Below the pieces are notes generated by a model. The model did not search any database. It was not told the origin of the DNA and saw nothing but the letters and a program-made list of their open reading frames with translations. Positions 8,165 through 9,527 of a DNA stretch of 9,527 nt are shown here, piece by piece. Location of the stretch: positions 1 through 9,527 of the forward strand of contig CAJQKX010000111.1 of assembly GCA_905479025.1 (NCBI GenBank), in the 5' to 3' direction. Numbering within the stretch: the first letter of the stretch is position 1; each line of letters begins with the position of its first letter. The position numbers were made by a program, and so were the translations under genes. This DNA comes from an uncultured Paraglaciecola sp. (lineage in GTDB: Bacteria > Pseudomonadota > Gammaproteobacteria > Enterobacterales > Alteromonadaceae).

Positions 8165-8207
8165 ACCGGTCACGTGATTAATCAAACACCACGCACCGAT
8201 CATCGGT
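8165..8207. repeat. Cluster of short perfect palindromes
   Basis: Four palindromes fall in 43 bases: ACCGGT (8165-8170), TCACGTGA (8170-8177), GATTAATC (8176-8183) and ACCGAT-c-ATCGGT (8195-8207). The first three overlap end to end. Such density is operator-like, but no regulator family consensus was recognised and no gene start lies nearby. Confidence 0.6.
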
Positions 8208-8274
8208 AAGTGGGGCAATTAGTCTATCATAAAGCTATGAACTTATTAATATTACTTAAGATAGGGGGATATTT

Positions 8275-8292
8275 ATATTTTCTTAGAAATAT
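8275..8292. repeat. Hairpin 1: 6-bp stem, 6-base loop
   Basis: ATATTT (8275-8280) and AAATAT (8287-8292) form a perfect AT-only stem around TCTTAG. Weak alone; listed because two stronger hairpins follow directly. Confidence 0.4.
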
Positions 8293-8300
8293 GATGAGGT

Positions 8301-8336
8301 GGATATAAACAGTGCTGCTGAGAACTATTTATATCC
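8301..8336. repeat. Hairpin 2: 9-bp perfect inverted repeat
   Basis: GGATATAAA (8301-8309) and TTTATATCC (8328-8336) pair perfectly around an 18-base loop. With a 3-base bulge the stem can extend through GAG/CTC on the outside. No T run follows. Confidence 0.65.
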
Positions 8337-8348
8337 TCAAGGTGAGGT

Positions 8349-8382
8349 TTAATGCTATCTCATCGAGATGAGGTAGCATTAA
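8349..8382. repeat. Hairpin 3: near-perfect 16-base inverted repeat
   Basis: The arms 8349-8364 and 8367-8382 are complementary with a single exception, which becomes a U-G pair in RNA transcribed in the forward direction. Only GA separates the arms, giving a tight 15-bp hairpin with a CGAG tetraloop. It lies 60 bases beyond the stop of the M2 gene and could end transcription from that side, but no T run follows on either strand, so a classical intrinsic terminator is not supported. Confidence 0.75.
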
Positions 8383-8441
8383 TGAGTATGGTTAGCTGCA
8401 AATAATCAGCAATTTAATTTTTGTATCTGGCTATGAACAGC

Positions 8442-9527
8442 TTACCACCCACACTGACGGTCAGCGTTTTGCTCATCTAACCACACTTTCAGAGGTGCAA
8501 AATACGCCTCAATAGTGGATGCATCCATATCTCGGCCACCCGTCATTGTTTGCATAGCTTCTTGCCAAGGCTGACTCTTACCCATTTCAAGCATGTCATT
8601 TAAGGCTGTTCCGGCCTCTTTACTGCCAACAATTGAACAGCGATGCAATGGCTCTTCACTGCCAGCAATATCGCACAATGCTTTATGAAATTGGAATTGT
8701 AAAATATGTGCTAAGAAATACCGTGTGTAAGACACGTTGGCAGGTACATGATATTTAGCACCGGGGTCAAAAGCATCAGCATCTCTGCTCACAGGTGCAG
8801 TTACACCTTGATACTTTTCACGCAGTTCCCACCACAATTCGTTGTATTTATCTGGCGTGATGTCCCCTGCTAAAACCTGCCAGCGCCATTGATCAACCAT
8901 TAAGCCAAAAGGAATAAACGCAATTTTATCAAGCGCTACTTTTAATAACATACCTATGTCGTTTGACGCGTCAGGAATGTCATCGATTAATCCGAGTCCT
9001 TTTAAATACGTAGGAGTCATCGACAAAGCAATAGTGTCGCCAATCGCTTCGTGGAAACCGCTATTGGCAGAGCCACGATAAAGAATGGGGAGGTCTTTAT
9101 ATGCCCGTTGATAATAATTATGACCTAACTCGTGGTGAATAACGTTAAATTCTTCACCGGTAATTTGAATACACATCTTAATACGCAAATCTTCTTTACT
9201 GTCTATGTTCCAGGCAGATGCGTGACATTGCACATCGCGGCCGGGTGGCTTTTGAAACATTGAACGTTCCCAGAACGTTTCGGGCAATGATGTAAAACCT
9301 AAGGATGAGAAAAACGCTTCCGCTTCTTTGACCATTCTAATTTCATCATAGCCTTGGTCAGCCATTGCTTTTGTCACATCAGGGACATTCATTTCTTGTT
9401 CTGGTTTCACAATGTCGTAAATATTACCCCAGCTTTGTGCCCACATATTTCCTAAAAGATGTGCCGTATAGGCTGGTCTAACGGCACAGTCTCTTCACCA
9501 TAATGCTCAGATAACTCAGCTCGTACA
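8442..9527 (-). CDS. M2-family dicarboxypeptidase (ACE-like), C-terminal part, frameshifted, runs off the window
   Basis: Bacterial M2 peptidases are zinc dicarboxypeptidases related to angiotensin-converting enzyme; they remove C-terminal dipeptides and are usually about 600 aa. Only the last 360 or so residues are in view. The zinc site is intact: HELGH (9120-9134) and the third ligand Glu in GFHEAIGD, 28 residues after the first His, the same spacing as in human ACE. The substrate and chloride region KYHVPANVSYTRYF matches ACE's KFHIPSSVPYIRYF, keeping the Lys, His, both Tyr and the chloride-linked Arg. The frame from ATG 9446 is open to the stop at 8442, but that ATG is internal (HLLGNMWAQSW is a conserved core motif). 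Upstream, 9467-9526 encodes VRAELSEHYG...DQPI in another frame; adding one C within 9465-9466 joins them as PIPAHLLGNMW. So one base is missing here. Location is unknown, since the N terminus is outside. Confidence 0.9.

Larger units (their letters stand above)
8002..8441. other. 440-base gene-free region rich in inverted repeats
   Basis: No supported reading frame lies between msrB and the M2 peptidase gene, which end facing each other. A 23-codon frame (8237-8308, hydrophobic) has no ribosome binding site. The region instead holds several inverted repeats listed separately: 8071-8141, a palindrome cluster at 8165-8207, and hairpins at 8275-8292, 8301-8336 and 8349-8382. As a meeting point of convergent genes it need only hold terminators, but no stem followed by a T run was found on either strand. 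Confidence 0.6.

Noticed and set aside
8237..8308. A 23-codon hydrophobic frame (MNLLILLKIGG...) that could be a small membrane peptide.
   Set aside because: No Shine-Dalgarno, and its end falls inside hairpin 2; random AT-rich sequence readily gives such frames.

Overview
The window looks like a chromosomal segment from a marine gammaproteobacterium, most likely in the Alteromonadaceae (Paraglaciecola/Glaciecola/Alteromonas type). This rests on the moderately AT-rich composition, an E. coli-like Fpr, a fused 5-oxoprolinase, a Tat-exported MsrB and a bacterial ACE-like M2 peptidase. The taxonomic call is inference from protein character only. No mobile element, RNA gene or CRISPR array was seen.

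Layout: (1) 30-622 (+), an HD-domain metalloenzyme gene broken by a one-base deletion at a G run (302-305). (2) 726-1472 (-), ferredoxin/flavodoxin-NADP+ reductase (fpr), convergent with it. (3) 1473-1888, a gap with no convincing gene and a short 9-bp tandem repeat. (4) 1889-2182 (-), a small antibiotic-biosynthesis-monooxygenase (ABM/YgiN-like) protein. It is divergent, across a 100-bp promoter region, from (5) 2283-5948 (+), a full-length fused ATP-dependent 5-oxoprolinase (HyuA+HyuB). Next, 33 bp downstream, is (6) 5982-7199 (+), an Nramp-fold membrane transporter. (7) 7429-8001 (+), a Tat-exported methionine-R-sulfoxide reductase B. (8) 8002-8441, a gene-poor region rich in palindromes and hairpins. 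(9) 8442-9527 (-), the C-terminal part of an M2 dicarboxypeptidase that runs off the window and is also frameshifted, at 9465-9466.

How the genes work together: the 5-oxoprolinase and the Nramp-like gene are probably one transcription unit. The Nramp-like protein lacks the residues that bind metal in classical Nramps (DPGN is GPGT, MPHN is VPYN). B. subtilis also has an Nramp-family gene (ycsG) inside its operon for the unrelated PxpABC 5-oxoprolinase, so the most interesting hypothesis is that this branch moves 5-oxoproline or something needed for its use rather than Mn/Fe. Fpr and MsrB fit redox maintenance and oxidative damage repair but are not otherwise linked.

Two of the seven protein-coding loci carry single-base deletions next to short homopolymers, with otherwise well-conserved sequence on both sides. 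Assembly or read error and very recent gene inactivation are both possible; the sequence alone cannot decide.
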